From positions 1,269,435,123 to 1,269,499,122 of the forward strand of contig NC_090440.1 in the NCBI RefSeq assembly GCF_031143425.1: DNA of 64,000 nt. The letters run 5' to 3'. The translations under genes were made by a program, and so were the position numbers. The DNA comes from Pleurodeles waltl (Eukaryota; Chordata; Amphibia; Caudata; Salamandridae). Position 1 is the stretch's first letter, and each line of letters begins with the position of its first letter. Positions 44,514 to 54,439 of this stretch are shown piece by piece. The notes beneath the pieces were generated by a model. It made no database searches and was not told the origin of the DNA. It was given only the letters and a program-made list of their open reading frames with translations.

Positions 44514-45028
44514 GCGGAGGAGCAGTGGCACCGGAGCACGAGGGAGCTGCATCCCACATGGCCATGAAGGTCCACACTATGGAATCGGACTTCACCAGTG
44601 GGACGGAGGGCAAGGGGAGCTCCACAGCGGGGACAGGAGCTGAGACCAGTGACACGGACTCGTCCTCTGATGGGAGCTCCCTTGTGGTGGCAGCAAAATC
44701 TGTGCCCCCCCATCTACAGGTACAGCCGCCACCCCCCCTTCCAGCACCGCCCTCCCAGCAGCCCCTCAGCCTTCGCTCCGTGCCCGCTCACCCGGGAGGG
44801 TGGGCATCACCTTCGCCCCAGGCACCTCAGGCCCTGCCCCAGTCACCCTTGCTCAGTGAGGAGGCCATGGACCTCCTCAGGTCCCTCACTGTTGGGCAGT
44901 CTACCATTTTGAATGCCATCCAGGGTGTAGAAAGGCAGTTGCAACAAACAAATGCATTCCTGGAGGGCATTCATTCAGATCAGGCGGCCCGTCAGCGAGC
45001 TTTTTTCAGACTCTGGCCTCAGCACTGA
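44514..45028 (+). CDS. Second Myb/SANT-like protein, exon 3
   Basis: Acceptor CACCAG ends at 44513; phase 1 joins to GGAVAPEHEGAASHMAMKVH. The exon is low-complexity: acidic and Ser-rich (ETSDTDSSSDGSS), then proline-rich (QPPPPLPAPPSQQP). A helical segment LRSLTVGQSTILNAIQGVER, QLQQTNAFLEGIHSDQAARQ follows, probably a coiled coil for oligomerisation. It stops at RLWPQH (45028). A neighbouring frame starting at 45028 continues a His/Thr/Ser-rich sequence (MAAIVPVSSLPPPTSS) up to the LTR and resumes after it, so the natural protein was probably longer and a frameshift near 45005-45028 truncates it. Confidence 0.6.
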
Positions 45029-45303
45029 TGGCAGCCATTGTCCCTGTGTCTAGCCTCCCCCCTCCAACTTCCTCCACCCTGACCCAATCCCCTGTACCTC
45101 ACCCTATCCCAAGCACACCTACAGACCAGCATGCACACAGGTCAACCCACAAGGGAAGCTCAGCCAAACATAAGCACCACACATCCCATAGGCACCCATG
45201 CAAGCATCACACACATGCAGACATACCAACATCCACTGCCTCCACTGTGTCCCCCTCCTCCTCGTCTCCCTCCTCCCTCCCTGTCTCACCTACACTCACA
45301 CCC
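45028..45303 (+). pseudogene. Ser/Thr/Pro/His-rich continuation, before the LTR
   Basis: Frame reads MAAIVPVSSLPPPTSSTLTQ then KHKHHTSHRHPCKHHTHADI and TVSPSSSSPSSLPVSPTLTP, ending at the LTR junction. It is low-complexity and compatible with the exon 3 tail after a 1-base shift. No independent function can be assigned. Confidence 0.45.
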
Positions 45304-47147
45304 TGTGAGAAAGTAGCCTCTTTCTAGCCTTGTTACCCCCACTTTTGGCCTGTTTGTGAGTATATGGCAGGGTGTTTTCACTGTCTCACTGGGATCCTGC
45401 TAGCCAGGGCCCAGTGCTCATAGTGAAAACCCTATGTTGTCAGTATGTTTGTTATGTGTCACTGGGACCCTGCTAGCCAGATACCGAATGCAAGAGCTCA
45501 TCAGAGTTCCTCTGCATCTCCCTCTTCACCTTCTGCCAAAGGATCGACCGCTGACTGCTCAGGACGCCTGCAAAACCGCAACAAAGTAGCAAAGACGACT
45601 ACTGCAACCTTGTATCGCTTCATCCTGCTGGCTTTCTCGCCTGTTTCCTGGTGGTGCATGCTCTGGGGGTAGCCTGCCTCCTTCTTGCACCAGGAGCTCT
45701 AAAGAAATCTCCCGCGGGTCGACGGAATCTTCCCCCTGCAACCGCAGGCAACAAAAGACTGCATCACCGGTCCTCTGGGTCCCCTCTCAGCACGACGAGT
45801 GTGGTCCCTGGAACTCAGCAACTCTGTCCAAGTGACTCCCACAGTCCAGTGACTCTTCAGTCCAAGTTTGGCAGAGGTAAGTCCTTGCCTCCCCACGCTA
45901 GACAGCATTGCTGGGTACCGTGTGATTTGCAGCTGCTCCGGCTCCTGTGCACTCTTTCAGGATTTCCTTCGTGCACAGCCAAGCCTGGGTCCCCAACACT
46001 CTAACCTGCAGTGCACAACCTTCTGAGTTGTCCTCCGGCGTCGTGGGACTCCCTTTTGTGACTTCGGGTGGACTCCGGTTCACTCCTCTTCTAAGTGCCT
46101 GTTCCGGTACTTCTGCGGGTGCTGCCTGCTTCTGTGAGGTCTCCCTGACTTGCTGGGCGCCCCCTCTGTCTCCTCATCCAAGTGGTGACATCCTGGTCCC
46201 TCCTGGGCCACAGCAGCATCCAAAAACCCTAACCGCGACCCTAGCAGCTAGCAAGGCGTGTTTGAGGTCTTTCTGCGTGGGAACACCTCTGCAAGCTTCT
46301 TCACGGCGTGCGACATCCATCCTCCAAAGGGGAAGTTCCTTGTCCTCTTCGTTCTTGCAAAATACCAAGCTTCTTCCATCCAGTGGCAGCTTCCTTGCAC
46401 CCTCAGCTGGCATTTCCTGGGCATCTGCCCACTCTCGACACTGTTGCGAATCTTGGACTTGGTCCCCTTCTCTTACAGGTACTCAGGTCCGGAAATCCAC
46501 TGTTGTTGCTTTGCTGGTGTTGGTTCTCCTTGCAGAATCCCCCTATCACGACTTCTGTGCTCTCTGGGGGTTGTAGGTGCACTTTACACCTACCTTACAG
46601 GGTCTTGTGGTGGGCTATTTTTCTAATCCTCACTGTTTTCTTACAGCCCCAGCGACGCTCTACAAGCTCACATAGGTTTGGGGTCCATTTGTGGTTCGCA
46701 TTCCACTTTTGGAGTATATGGTTTGTGTAGCCCCTATACCTATGTGCTCCTATTGCAATCTATTGTAACTTTACACTGCTTGCATTACTTCCTTTTGCTA
46801 TTTCTGCATATTTTTGGTATTGTGTACGTATATCTTGTGTATATTTGGCATCCTCATACTGAGGGTACTCACTGAGATACTTTTGGCATATTGTCATAAA
46901 AATAAAGTACCTTTATTTTTAGTATATCTGTGTATTGTGTTTTCTTATGATATTGTGCATATGACACCAGTGGTATAGTAGGAGCTTTGCATGTCTCCTA
47001 GTTCAGCCTAAGCTGCTCTGCTATAGCTACCTTCTATCAGCCTAAGCTGCTAGAAACACCTCTTCTACACTAATAAGGGATAACTGGACCTGGTACAGAG
47101 TGTAAGTACCCCTTGGTACCCACTACAACCCAGGCCAGCCTCCTACT
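45304..47147 (+). mobile_element. Solo LTR, family 1, internally deleted (1,844 bp)
   Basis: Starts TGTGAGAAAGTAGCC like 28287 and ends AGCCTCCTACT (expected ...TACA, last base changed), with CACCC (45299-45303) and CACCT (47148-47152) as a 5-bp duplication with one difference. Relative to the 2,698-bp copy it lacks about 0.9 kb: CTGCTAGCCAG at 45471-45481 runs straight into ATACCGAATGC, whereas the full copy has these parts at ~28462 and ~29404. CAG at both deletion edges suggests a microhomology deletion. It keeps ~75 bp (around 46711-46790, GAGTATATGG) that the first copy lacks. It sits within the Harbinger element. Confidence 0.85.
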
Positions 47148-47815
47148 CACCTGCATGAACTACCTCTACAGCCACTACGTCCCTCTCCAGTACACCCACC
47201 ACCACACCCGGCTCAAGTGCAGTCACCACCCCCACTACCATTCACACGTCCCCTGTGTCCTCTCCCAGTGTGTCAGTGATGCCCCCTTCGAAGACACACA
47301 AATGCAGGCACACACCCACCCAACAGTCATCCACCTCACGACAGCCTCCAGCGCATGCACCTTCACCCAATGTCAACAAACGAACACCTCCTACAACCAC
47401 AACCTCTTCCTCCACTCCCAGACCCCCTCCAGCTACCCGTCCCAGTGTGTCAAAAAAACTTTTCCTGTCCAACCTTGACCTCTTTCCCACACCTCCCCAC
47501 CCCGTCCGTCTCTTAGGACCCGAACTAGCCCCTCCGCCACAATATATCTGGGACCAGTGGTGCCTGTAGTCACCGGAATCTGGAGTGCACCGGCCACCAG
47601 GGCAGCCAGTGTGGCACGGAGCCTCAGCACAGACAGTCCCTCACCTGTGAAGCATCAGAAGTTGGCCAGTGCCCGATGGGAGAGGGGGAAGACTCCAGCC
47701 ACCAAAGCCGCTCCCAGGGGTCCCAGTGGAAGTGTGGAGTCAGCTGTGACACCTTCCAAGGTGGGAAAGGGCCACAAGAAACATGGCAAGAGCAGCACAG
47801 CGGAGAAGACCGCCA
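47148..47815 (+). pseudogene. Harbinger-internal Ser/Thr/Pro-rich coding remnant
   Basis: Frame SSPSVSVMPPSKTHKCRHTP, then SVSKKLFLSNLDLFPTPPHP and LGPELAPPPQYIWDQWCL, stop; then in another frame ARSLSTDSPSPVKHQKLASA, GKTPATKAAPRGPSGSVESA and KVGKGHKKHGKSSTAEKTAI. Composition matches a disordered, basic tail of the upstream protein. It runs directly into Ala-rich tandem repeats. No domain is recognised. Confidence 0.4.
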
Positions 47816-48118
47816 TCATCCCAGCTGCCCAGGAGGCCCCCGCTAGCACAAGCCCAGCTGCCCAGGAGGCCAGCACAAGCCCAGCTGCCTAGGAGGCCCC
47901 CGCCAGCACAAGCCCAGCTGCCCAGGAGGCCACTGCCAGCACAAGCCCAGCTGCCCAGGAGGCCACCGCCAGCAAAAACCCCGCTGGGCCATGAAGGACC
48001 ACCAGCAAAAGCCCCCCTGGGCCATGAAGGACCGCCAGCAAAAGCCCCGCTGGGCCATGAAGGACTGCCGGCACAAGCCACACTGGGCCATGAAGGACTG
48101 CCAGCAGCTGAGTCCCTG
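47816..48118 (+). repeat. Two short tandem arrays of ~33-bp units
   Basis: First array (47816-47990): units like AGCCCAGCTGCCCAGGAGGC, encoding AQEATASTSPA-type peptides, five copies with length variation and one stop. Second array (~47985-48110): four units of ~33 bp around CTGGGCCATGAAGGACCGCC. Both are probably expanded coding segments of the Harbinger protein tail. Confidence 0.8.
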
Positions 48119-48423
48119 CAATGGAGACCACCGTCTCAGGCACCGCTGAACAGGGCACCGCCGTCTCAAGCACCGCTGAACAGGGCACCGCCGTCTCAAG
48201 CACCGCTGCACAGGGCACTGCCGTCTCAAGCACCGCTGAACAGGGCACCGCCGCCTCAACCACCACTGAACAGGCCACCGCCGCCTCAAGCGCTGCTGAA
48301 CAGGACACCGCCGTCTCAAGCACCACTGAACAGGGCACCGCCGTCTCAAGCACTGCTGAACAGGGCACCGCCGTCTCAGGCACCGCTGAACAGGACACCG
48401 CTGTCTCAAGCACCGCTGGCCCA
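48119..48423 (+). repeat. 30-bp tandem array, ten copies
   Basis: A 30-bp unit CACCGCTGAACAGGGCACCG plus CCGTCTCAAG, ten times with few changes. It is a multiple of three, so all frames stay open: the plus frame encodes VSSTAEQGTA decapeptides. The long opposite-strand frames (up to 249 codons) are artefacts. Confidence 0.92.
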
Positions 48424-48461
48424 TGAGCGCCAAGCGCACTGACGCTACTGAGTCCGTCACG

Positions 48462-48745
48462 GGCAGAATGAAGCACTCTGGGCACCATGCCCCCTCCAGA
48501 ACAAGTGGAGAGATCCATCCACCTCCTCTGTCCTTAGCAGGATAAAGCACTCTGGGCACCATGCCCCCTCCAGAACCAGTGGAGAGATCCATCCACTACC
48601 TCTGTCCTTAGCAGGATGAAGCACTCTGGGCACAAGGCCCCCTCCAGAACCAGTGGAGAGATCCATTCACTACCACTACCTCTGTCCTTAGCAGGATGAA
48701 GCACTCTGGGCACAAGGCCCCCTCCAGAACCAGTGGAGACTGTTA
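48462..48745. repeat. ~75-bp tandem array, about 3.5 copies
   Basis: Units start GCAG(G)ATGAAGCACTCTGG at 48462, 48537, 48611 and 48691, each with GCCCCCTCCAGAAC, CAGTGGAGAGATCCAT and CTCTGTCCTTAGCAG. The last interval is 80 bp because CCACTAC is repeated. Confidence 0.9.
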
Positions 48746-48754
48746 TCCACTTGG

Positions 48755-49182
48755 GAGACTGTGGCTTTGCACTCCCCAGGATTGAACAGTGGGCAACCCA
48801 CCCACTGTAGAGACTTGAGAGACTGTGGCTTTACACTCCCCAGGATTGAACAGTGGGCAAACCACCCACTGTAGAGACTTGAGAGACTGTGGCTTTGCAC
48901 TCCCCAGGATTGAACAGTGGGCAGACCACCCACTGTAGAGACTTGAGAGACTGTGTCTTTGCACTCCCCAGGATGGAACAGTGGGCAACCCACCCACTGT
49001 AGAGACTTGTGAGACTGTGGCTTTGCACTCCCTAGGATATGGCAGTGGGCAACCACCCACTGTAGAGACTTGAGAGACTGTGACTTTGCACTCCCCAGGA
49101 TGGAACAGTGGGCAACCCACCCACTGTAGAGACTTGAGAGACTGTGGCTTTGCACTCTCCAGGATGGAACAGTGAGCATGTG
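48755..49182. repeat. 64-bp tandem array, seven copies
   Basis: Unit GAGACTGTGGCTTTGCACTC, CCCAGGATTGAACAGTGGGC, AACCCACCCACTGTAGAGAC, TTGA begins at 48755, 48819, 48883, 48947, 49011, ~49073 and ~49137. Each unit holds a small inverted pair, ACAGTGGG and CCCACTGT. There are no unique spacers. Confidence 0.93.
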
Positions 49183-49189
49183 GCCCCCT

Positions 49190-50019
49190 CGTGGATTTGG
49201 AGTTGTGCACTCAAGCGGCTGCTGTTCCCTCCCCCTGAGGTGCCTGTCTAGTTGCTCTCTGATGCCCCTGCAGTGTTCTCTCCGTCATGGTCAGGGATCT
49301 TGTGTGGGTCTCGCCCATACCGTGTGGGCCCAGTGTTCCACAGACTTAATTGGAGCACTACCTGGACTACTATCCTTGGTATATATTTTGTAAATGGTGT
49401 ATATATATATTTTTTTGTTTTTTGCCTACTTGTTTTTAATATATTACAATGGTTACACTCATTTTCTATTGTCTTTGCATTCTTCCGGGGGGATTGGGGG
49501 TGTAACTGTGATGTATTAATATGCATTAGTGTGTGTGTTATAGTGGGTGAGGGTGGGGTGTTGCGTGTGTGTGTCCCTGTTTTTTCCCTCCCTTGTTTCG
49601 TAGGTGCAGTACTCACCGTGGTCTTCGCCGCCGGCGTTCGTGCTCCTGGTAGAGGAGCAGGAAGACTATAGCAGGTAGAATTTGGAGTTCCAGGTCCATG
49701 GTGTCCTCGTTCCTCCTGGGGTGTGAGGAGGTGAGCGTTTTCCCTTTGAAATTCCTGTTTCCGCTGTGTTTTTATCCGCGGTGAATCTGCCCCGGAAAAG
49801 GTGGCGGATTGGCCTGTCATAATACTGTGGGCAGTACATTGTCTCCCGCCTGTCTGTTGGCGGTGACCGCAGCGCTGTTTGTTTGTACCGCCATGGCGGA
49901 CAGAGTGTTAAAGTGGCTGTCTTTGTTGGCGGTTTCCGCCACGGTTGTAATTGCACTTTTTTTTGGTTGGTGGTCTTATCGCTGCTTTAACACCGTCCGC
50001 CAGGGTTGTAATGACCACC
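49190..50019. other. Harbinger 3' region, non-coding
   Basis: Contains a (TA)-rich patch near 49400, GT-rich sequence at 49520-49580 and clustered GGCGG/CCGCC motifs from 49620 (GCCGCCGGCG, GGCGGTGACCGC, GTACCGCCATGGCGG). GTACCGCCATGGCGG at about 49887-49901 is nearly palindromic. Subterminal repeats of this kind are plausible binding sites for the Myb-like protein. Ends at the terminal inverted repeat, 50019. Confidence 0.5.
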
Positions 50020-50022
50020 TTA

Positions 50023-50144
50023 GTCATGTATATAATAATACATCTACTCTGTAATGTACACATTCACTAATACAACTACATACTCACTGATACATTCACT
50101 ACTGCACTCACTTAAACATACAGTAACTGACAGCTCCACTAACT
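50023..50144. other. Short spacer with CACTCA/CACTAA repeats
   Basis: Degenerate ACATTCACTAATACAACTAC-type repeats, similar to the sequence left of the Harbinger element (39000-39436), so the transposon seems to have inserted into that repeat type. Confidence 0.45.
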
Positions 50145-51330
50145 CATTCATAGAGTGTCTCTGGTGGGATTTCTGCCCCCCTTGGGGGCAGATGGGCCTT
50201 CCAAAAATAGACCCAAAGGGGACAGATATGGCTAACAGTAATTTGCCCCATGGGGAGGGACCCTTGCCCAGGGGCTGCCCCCTCAAACAAAACACACACA
50301 TACACACACAGCAATCCCTGGTGTCTAGTGGTTTCTGCCTCCCTTGGGGCAGATTGGCCTAACAAAAATAGGCCGATCTGCCCCGACGGGGGGGGGCAGA
50401 AATGGCCTAAATACAATTTGCCCTTCAGGGGAGCGACCCTTGCCTAAGGGGTTGCTCCCCATACATAAAAACATAAAGGAGATAAATATATATATATCCC
50501 TGGTGTCTAGAGGTCTCTGCCCCCGAGGGAAGATTGGCCTAATTATATTATGCCGATCTGCCATCAGGGGGAGCAGAAATGGCCTAAACATATTTCGCCT
50601 CCCCTGGGGAGCTGCCCTTGCCCAAGTGGTAGCTCCCCTTATGCGTAAATATACATATAAAAAACAAATCCCTGGTGTTTAATGGTTTCTGCCCCTCCGG
50701 GGGCAGATCAACCTAATTATGTTAGGCCGATCTGCTCCCGGGGGGGCAGAAATGACCTAAAAACAACTTAGCTCCTCAGGGAGTGACCCTTGCCTAAGGG
50801 GTCGCTCCCCACACATAAAAGAGAAGAAAAACAAACAAAAAATGTCCCTGTTGTCTAGGGGTTTTCTGCCACCTCTTTGGACAGCAATGGCCTAAAAGTC
50901 ATTTGGACCCCCGCGGAGCGGGCCTTGCCCAAGGGGCTGCTCCCCTTATGCATAAGGATAATTTAAAATAACTCCCTGGTGTCTAGTGGTTTCTGCCCCC
51001 CCCGGGGGCAGATCGGCCTAATTATATTAGGCTGATCTGCCCCCGGGGGGACAGAAGTGGCCTAAAAACAATTTTGCCCCCTAGAGAGTGACCCTTGCCT
51101 AAGGGGTCACTCTCCACACATAAAAGAAAAAAGAATACAAAAAAAATATCCCTGGTGTCTAGGGGTTTTCTGCCCCCCCCCCCGGGGCAGATCTGCCTAA
51201 TTATATTAGGCCGATCCGCCTCCATGGGGGGCAGAAATGGTATAATAATTATTTGGCCCCCTGGGGAGCGGCCCTTGCCCAAGGGGCTGCTCCCCTCATG
51301 TCCATTTAAAAAAAGAAAATTCCCTGGTGT
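50145..51330. repeat. ~175-bp tandem repeat, about seven units, each with a palindrome
   Basis: The landmark TCCCTGGTGTCTAG recurs at 50316, 50498, 50670, 50846, 50974, 51150 and 51322 (intervals 182, 172, 176, 128, 176, 172). Each full unit then has TCTGCCCCC, a palindrome such as AGATCGGCCTAATTATATTA with GGCCGATCT, GGGGGCAGAAATGGCCTAAA, a GGGGAGCGACCCTTGCC / AAGGGGTCGCTCCCC inverted pair and an A-rich linker. Thus every unit can form two hairpins. Open frames on either strand repeat with the unit and have no known domain. Confidence 0.9.
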
Positions 51331-51770
51331 CTAGTGGGCATTTCTGCTGCCCGTTCGCATCACGAGCGGGCAGCAGAAATGCTTGCAGAGACCTGAAAGG
51401 AAAGGCCTTTGCTTTGGTTTCAAGCCTCTGCCGGCCCCCTCCTCCCGAGCAAAAGAGAAATTATTTTGCATTTCTCTTCCCCATCACGCTGGAAACATGC
51501 TTCCAACACGATGGGAGGTGACCTCTGATAAGATCGCGTGCTGATGTCTTCAGTTGTCACTGGGGGGCTCGAGGGGAATTGGGGTGGAAGGGGAAGCAAT
51601 TTCCCTTCCAGCCATGACCTGGGAGTGGTGGGGGATGGCCCTCGTGGGAGCAATAGCTCTTCCCCCGAGGACGGGAAACCGGACGTAATGGTTACTACGT
51701 AGCACCTGAGAGGCGCAGCTATGGACGGAACCATTACGTCCATGGCCGGCAAGGGGTTAATTATTTTTAT
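51331..51770. mobile_element. GC-rich DNA with TTAA-edged end, possible non-autonomous transposon
   Basis: Includes an inverted pair GGACGTAATGGTT (51672) / AACCATTACGTCC (51729), and GGCATTTCTGCTGCCCG / CGGGCAGCAGAAATGC (51338-51382). It ends GGCCGGCAAGGGGTTAA at 51761. A terminal TTAA would fit piggyBac-like or Kolobok-like elements. I find no matching left terminus, so it may form one unit with the preceding tandem repeat. Confidence 0.35.
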
Positions 51771-52199
51771 ATATATATATACAGGATTCGGAGGACGCTG
51801 TTTAAATAAACTGCTGGAAATACGGGGTAAGACGGTGTACACGGATACATTGTATCATTAATTTGGATATTGTAGCGTGTGACTGCCGAAGCGGCCCTCG
51901 GGTAAAAAAAGTAATTACTTCTTTAACGCACAGGCAGTTCAGCCTCTGAAATTAAAAGTTGGTGATTACTCTTCGATGCATTACCTGTGAATGGTAAAAT
52001 AGTGTTACATTTTGAAATGGAAGCAAGACATATGAAACGACTAGCAGTGGCTACTAAACTATTTGCTGAGAATGTCTCCACCTCTTCATCTCTTCATTAG
52101 AAACCACACTAATGCAGAGCAACACATCATTAAAACATTTATTTTTTCAACTTTAAAAGGTTTATAAAAAGGAAATTAGTAAAAGCTGGGAAGTATTAT

Positions 52200-52885
52200 C
52201 ATTAGAAAAATATATTGTGAAAAGAATTCCAAGAGGCCTACGCATATTCACTATACCAACATATTCAGGAGGAAATTCTGAATTATTTAAGGAATGGGAA
52301 GAGAACAATACACAGTGTTCATTGAATATGATGAGGATTCTCATAAAATATGCTAAACTTGATTTGGAAGAGTTCTATAATCAAATTAAGAAAGTGGTAT
52401 AACAGATTGATAAAAGTGAAGAAAAGGATGAAAAAATATCACTGAGAAAAAATATGGAAGGTAAATTGGAGAAATATGAAGTTGAAATACAGGAACGTAA
52501 GAAAAATAAACTTATATGGGATGAAAAAGATTATAAATATGGCATAATTTTAACTTTTGCAATAAGATTTGAGAGCCTCAAAGAGGACATGCGACGAAAA
52601 GATTTGAGAACTGTTCCGAGTAATGGTGATACTCCCAGTGAATCGGACGCGGATGTAAGTGAAGGGGAAAGCTTTTCAGAACGTATGGAAACCTCAAGTA
52701 GGAATACTTTTTTAGAGGAAATGCAAGTCTTATATCTAGATCAATGGCTAATGAGGGGCAGAGGAAGAAATCGCAATCGAGGCTTTGGAAGAAAGCCAGA
52801 CCAAATGGTAAACAGAAGAGAAAAACCAGAAGAGCTAAAAGAAACAGGAAAGAGACAATATCCGCTCAGAAGCCAGAAGAAATAA
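52200..52885 (+). pseudogene. Penelope N-terminal coding region
   Basis: IVKRIPRGLRIFTIPTYSGG and LFKEWEENNTQCSLNMMRIL (52217-52402) are the conserved N-terminal region of vertebrate Penelope polyproteins, followed by a stop (TAA, 52400) and a Lys/Glu-rich coiled-coil-like stretch (52454-52610). ETSSRNTFLEEMQVL and a basic RGRGRNRNRGFGRKPDQMVN (52752-52810), perhaps nucleic-acid-binding or a nuclear signal, come next. The frame closes at 52885. Confidence 0.65.
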
Positions 52886-52889
52886 CAAT

Positions 52890-54360
52890 AGATCTGCCAA
52901 ATTTGGTAATCTTTCAGATTATGAGCTAACTTCATTTGAACTTCAACTACTAAATAAAGGTTTATCATTTTGCCCTGAGAAACATTTTGACTATGTGAAT
53001 ACTCGAATTGATATCTATAAATTTATTCAAAAACTGAAATTGGCAAAATATTACTCTATGTATTCCAATAATTTAGAATTGGATCATGAGGAAGTAACAA
53101 TTGATAATTTTAAGACAACAGACTTGCAAATTGATCAGATTGCAGATTTGAAAACTCTTTTTGATTTATACTACGATTTACCGATGAAGACTACACTGAA
53201 TTAGAAGTCCTTTGAGATTTGGAAGTGGAAACTAACAAACATCAATTTAGTAATTTCAAAGAAAAATCAAAGTTTTATCCAGTTTTATCACCTGGAAATA
53301 AAATTGCTATATTTTCTGAATTAGTATTGGAGGATTTGAACAGGATACAAAAGATTAGACATCATGGACAACAGGAAAATTTAACTAAAGGTGAACGATT
53401 GGCATTAAAGAAATTGGCTAATAATAACAACATTATAATTAAACCTGCGGACAAAGGTGGAAATATTGTGATTCTCAACATACGAAGTTAAATGGCTGAG
53501 GCATACAGACAGTTAAATGATGAATCAAATTATAAAAAACTAAATCATAGTCCTATCAATCAAATGATCTATCAATTACATTCAAGACTTGATGACTGGT
53601 ATCAACAATCACTTTTGAATAAAGAAGAATACCAATTTTTGAAGAAAGAAAATCCAACTATACCCACAATGTACTTCCTACCTAAAATACAAAAATCATT
53701 AACAGCACCACCAGGGAGGCCAATAGTTTCAGCTTGTGACTCATTATATGAGAGAATTTCAGATTATGTAGATTACTATTTAGCACCCATCGTGATGACC
53801 TTAAATTCATATATCAAAGATTCAGGAGATTTACTGTGAATTTTATTGAATATAAATTGGTCATATTAATATTTACTGGTCACAATTGATGTTGTGTCCT
53901 TATATACATCTATCAATCATGAAATTGGTCTGAAAGCATGTGAATACTTTTTAAGGCAGAGAAGTAATGTGGAGTTTGAGCACCCAAAAATGTTGCTATC
54001 TATGATAGAATTATGTCTGAAAAATAACATCTTTCTTTTTAATCATGAAATTTACCAACAAATGTGCGGAACAGCAATGGGCATTTCCCTTTCTCCGAAT
54101 TATGCCAACCTTACAATGGGATGGTGGAAGAGGGAAATTGCTTGGGGTAAGGACAATGATTCATTTATGGATAAAACTGCACTTTGGGTTCGATTTATTG
54201 ATGATTTATTTATAATTTGGCAAGGATCCTAAGAGGATTTTCAATCTTATTTTAATAAATTGAATAACAATGATATAGGCTTGCAATGTACATGTGAAAT
54301 GAGTACATCATCAATACATTTTTTGGGACATTAATATCTATGTGGAGAATAATAAACTAG
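52890..54360 (+). pseudogene. Penelope-type reverse transcriptase, mostly readable
   Basis: YELTSFELQLLNKGLSFCPE and FDYVNTRIDIYKFIQKLKLA (52920-53045) precede the RT. Then LKKLANNNNIIIKPADKGGN (53406-53462), AEAYRQLNDESNYKKL, PTMYFLPKIQKSLTAPPGRP (53669-53726), IVSACDSLYERISDYVDYYL, VTIDVVSLYTSINHEIGLKA and GTAMGISLSPNYANLTMG follow. The catalytic box is FIDDLFIIW (54197 on), the FIDD form being usual in this family. Breaks: a stop after VILNIRS (53489), TGA/TAA at 53837-53870 and TAA at 54230. Then IHFLGH (the FLD-like box) is frameshifted. Confidence 0.8.
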
Positions 54361-54439
54361 AGACCACAGTTTATCGTAAGAAAACTTCAACGAATAGTAT
54401 TTTCCATGGCAAAAGCTTTCATCCCAAACCTCTCTAAAG

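Larger units (their letters stand above)
39440..50019 (+). mobile_element. Autonomous-type PIF/Harbinger DNA transposon, ~10.6 kb
   Basis: Left terminus CGGGGTCATTTCAAC; complement of the right terminus GGTGGTCATTACAAC (12 of 15 match), bounded by TTA at 39437-39439 and 50020-50022, the target typical of Harbinger. Contents in order: Myb/SANT-like gene (+, 39994-41550), HARBI1-type transposase (-, 43171-41965), second Myb/SANT-like gene (+, ~43560-45028 and beyond), a 1.84-kb solo LTR, a Ser/Thr/Pro-rich coding stretch and a run of tandem arrays (47.8-49.2 kb). GCGGT/ACCGC motifs cluster at both ends. Without the LTR it is about 8.7 kb. Two divergently arranged elements could in principle give the same picture, but the matching termini and TTA duplication argue for one. 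Confidence 0.75.

Noticed and set aside
39994..45028. Host genes (NAIF1/MSANTD-like and HARBI1-like)
   Set aside because: The genes lie inside matching terminal inverted repeats with a TTA duplication and carry frameshifts, so they belong to a Harbinger transposon, not to domesticated host loci.
47783..48592. Long open frames on both strands (219, 249 and 209 codons)
   Set aside because: They cross 30- and 33-bp tandem arrays whose period is a multiple of three, so every frame stays open. The composition is pure repeat translation.
48755..49182. Regular direct repeats resembling a CRISPR array
   Set aside because: Units are contiguous 64-bp repeats without unique spacers, in a eukaryotic transposon.
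48688..49210. 163- and 155-codon minus frames with repeated VGGLPTVPSWGVQSHSLS
   Set aside because: Translation of the 64-bp tandem array, which shifts frame between units.
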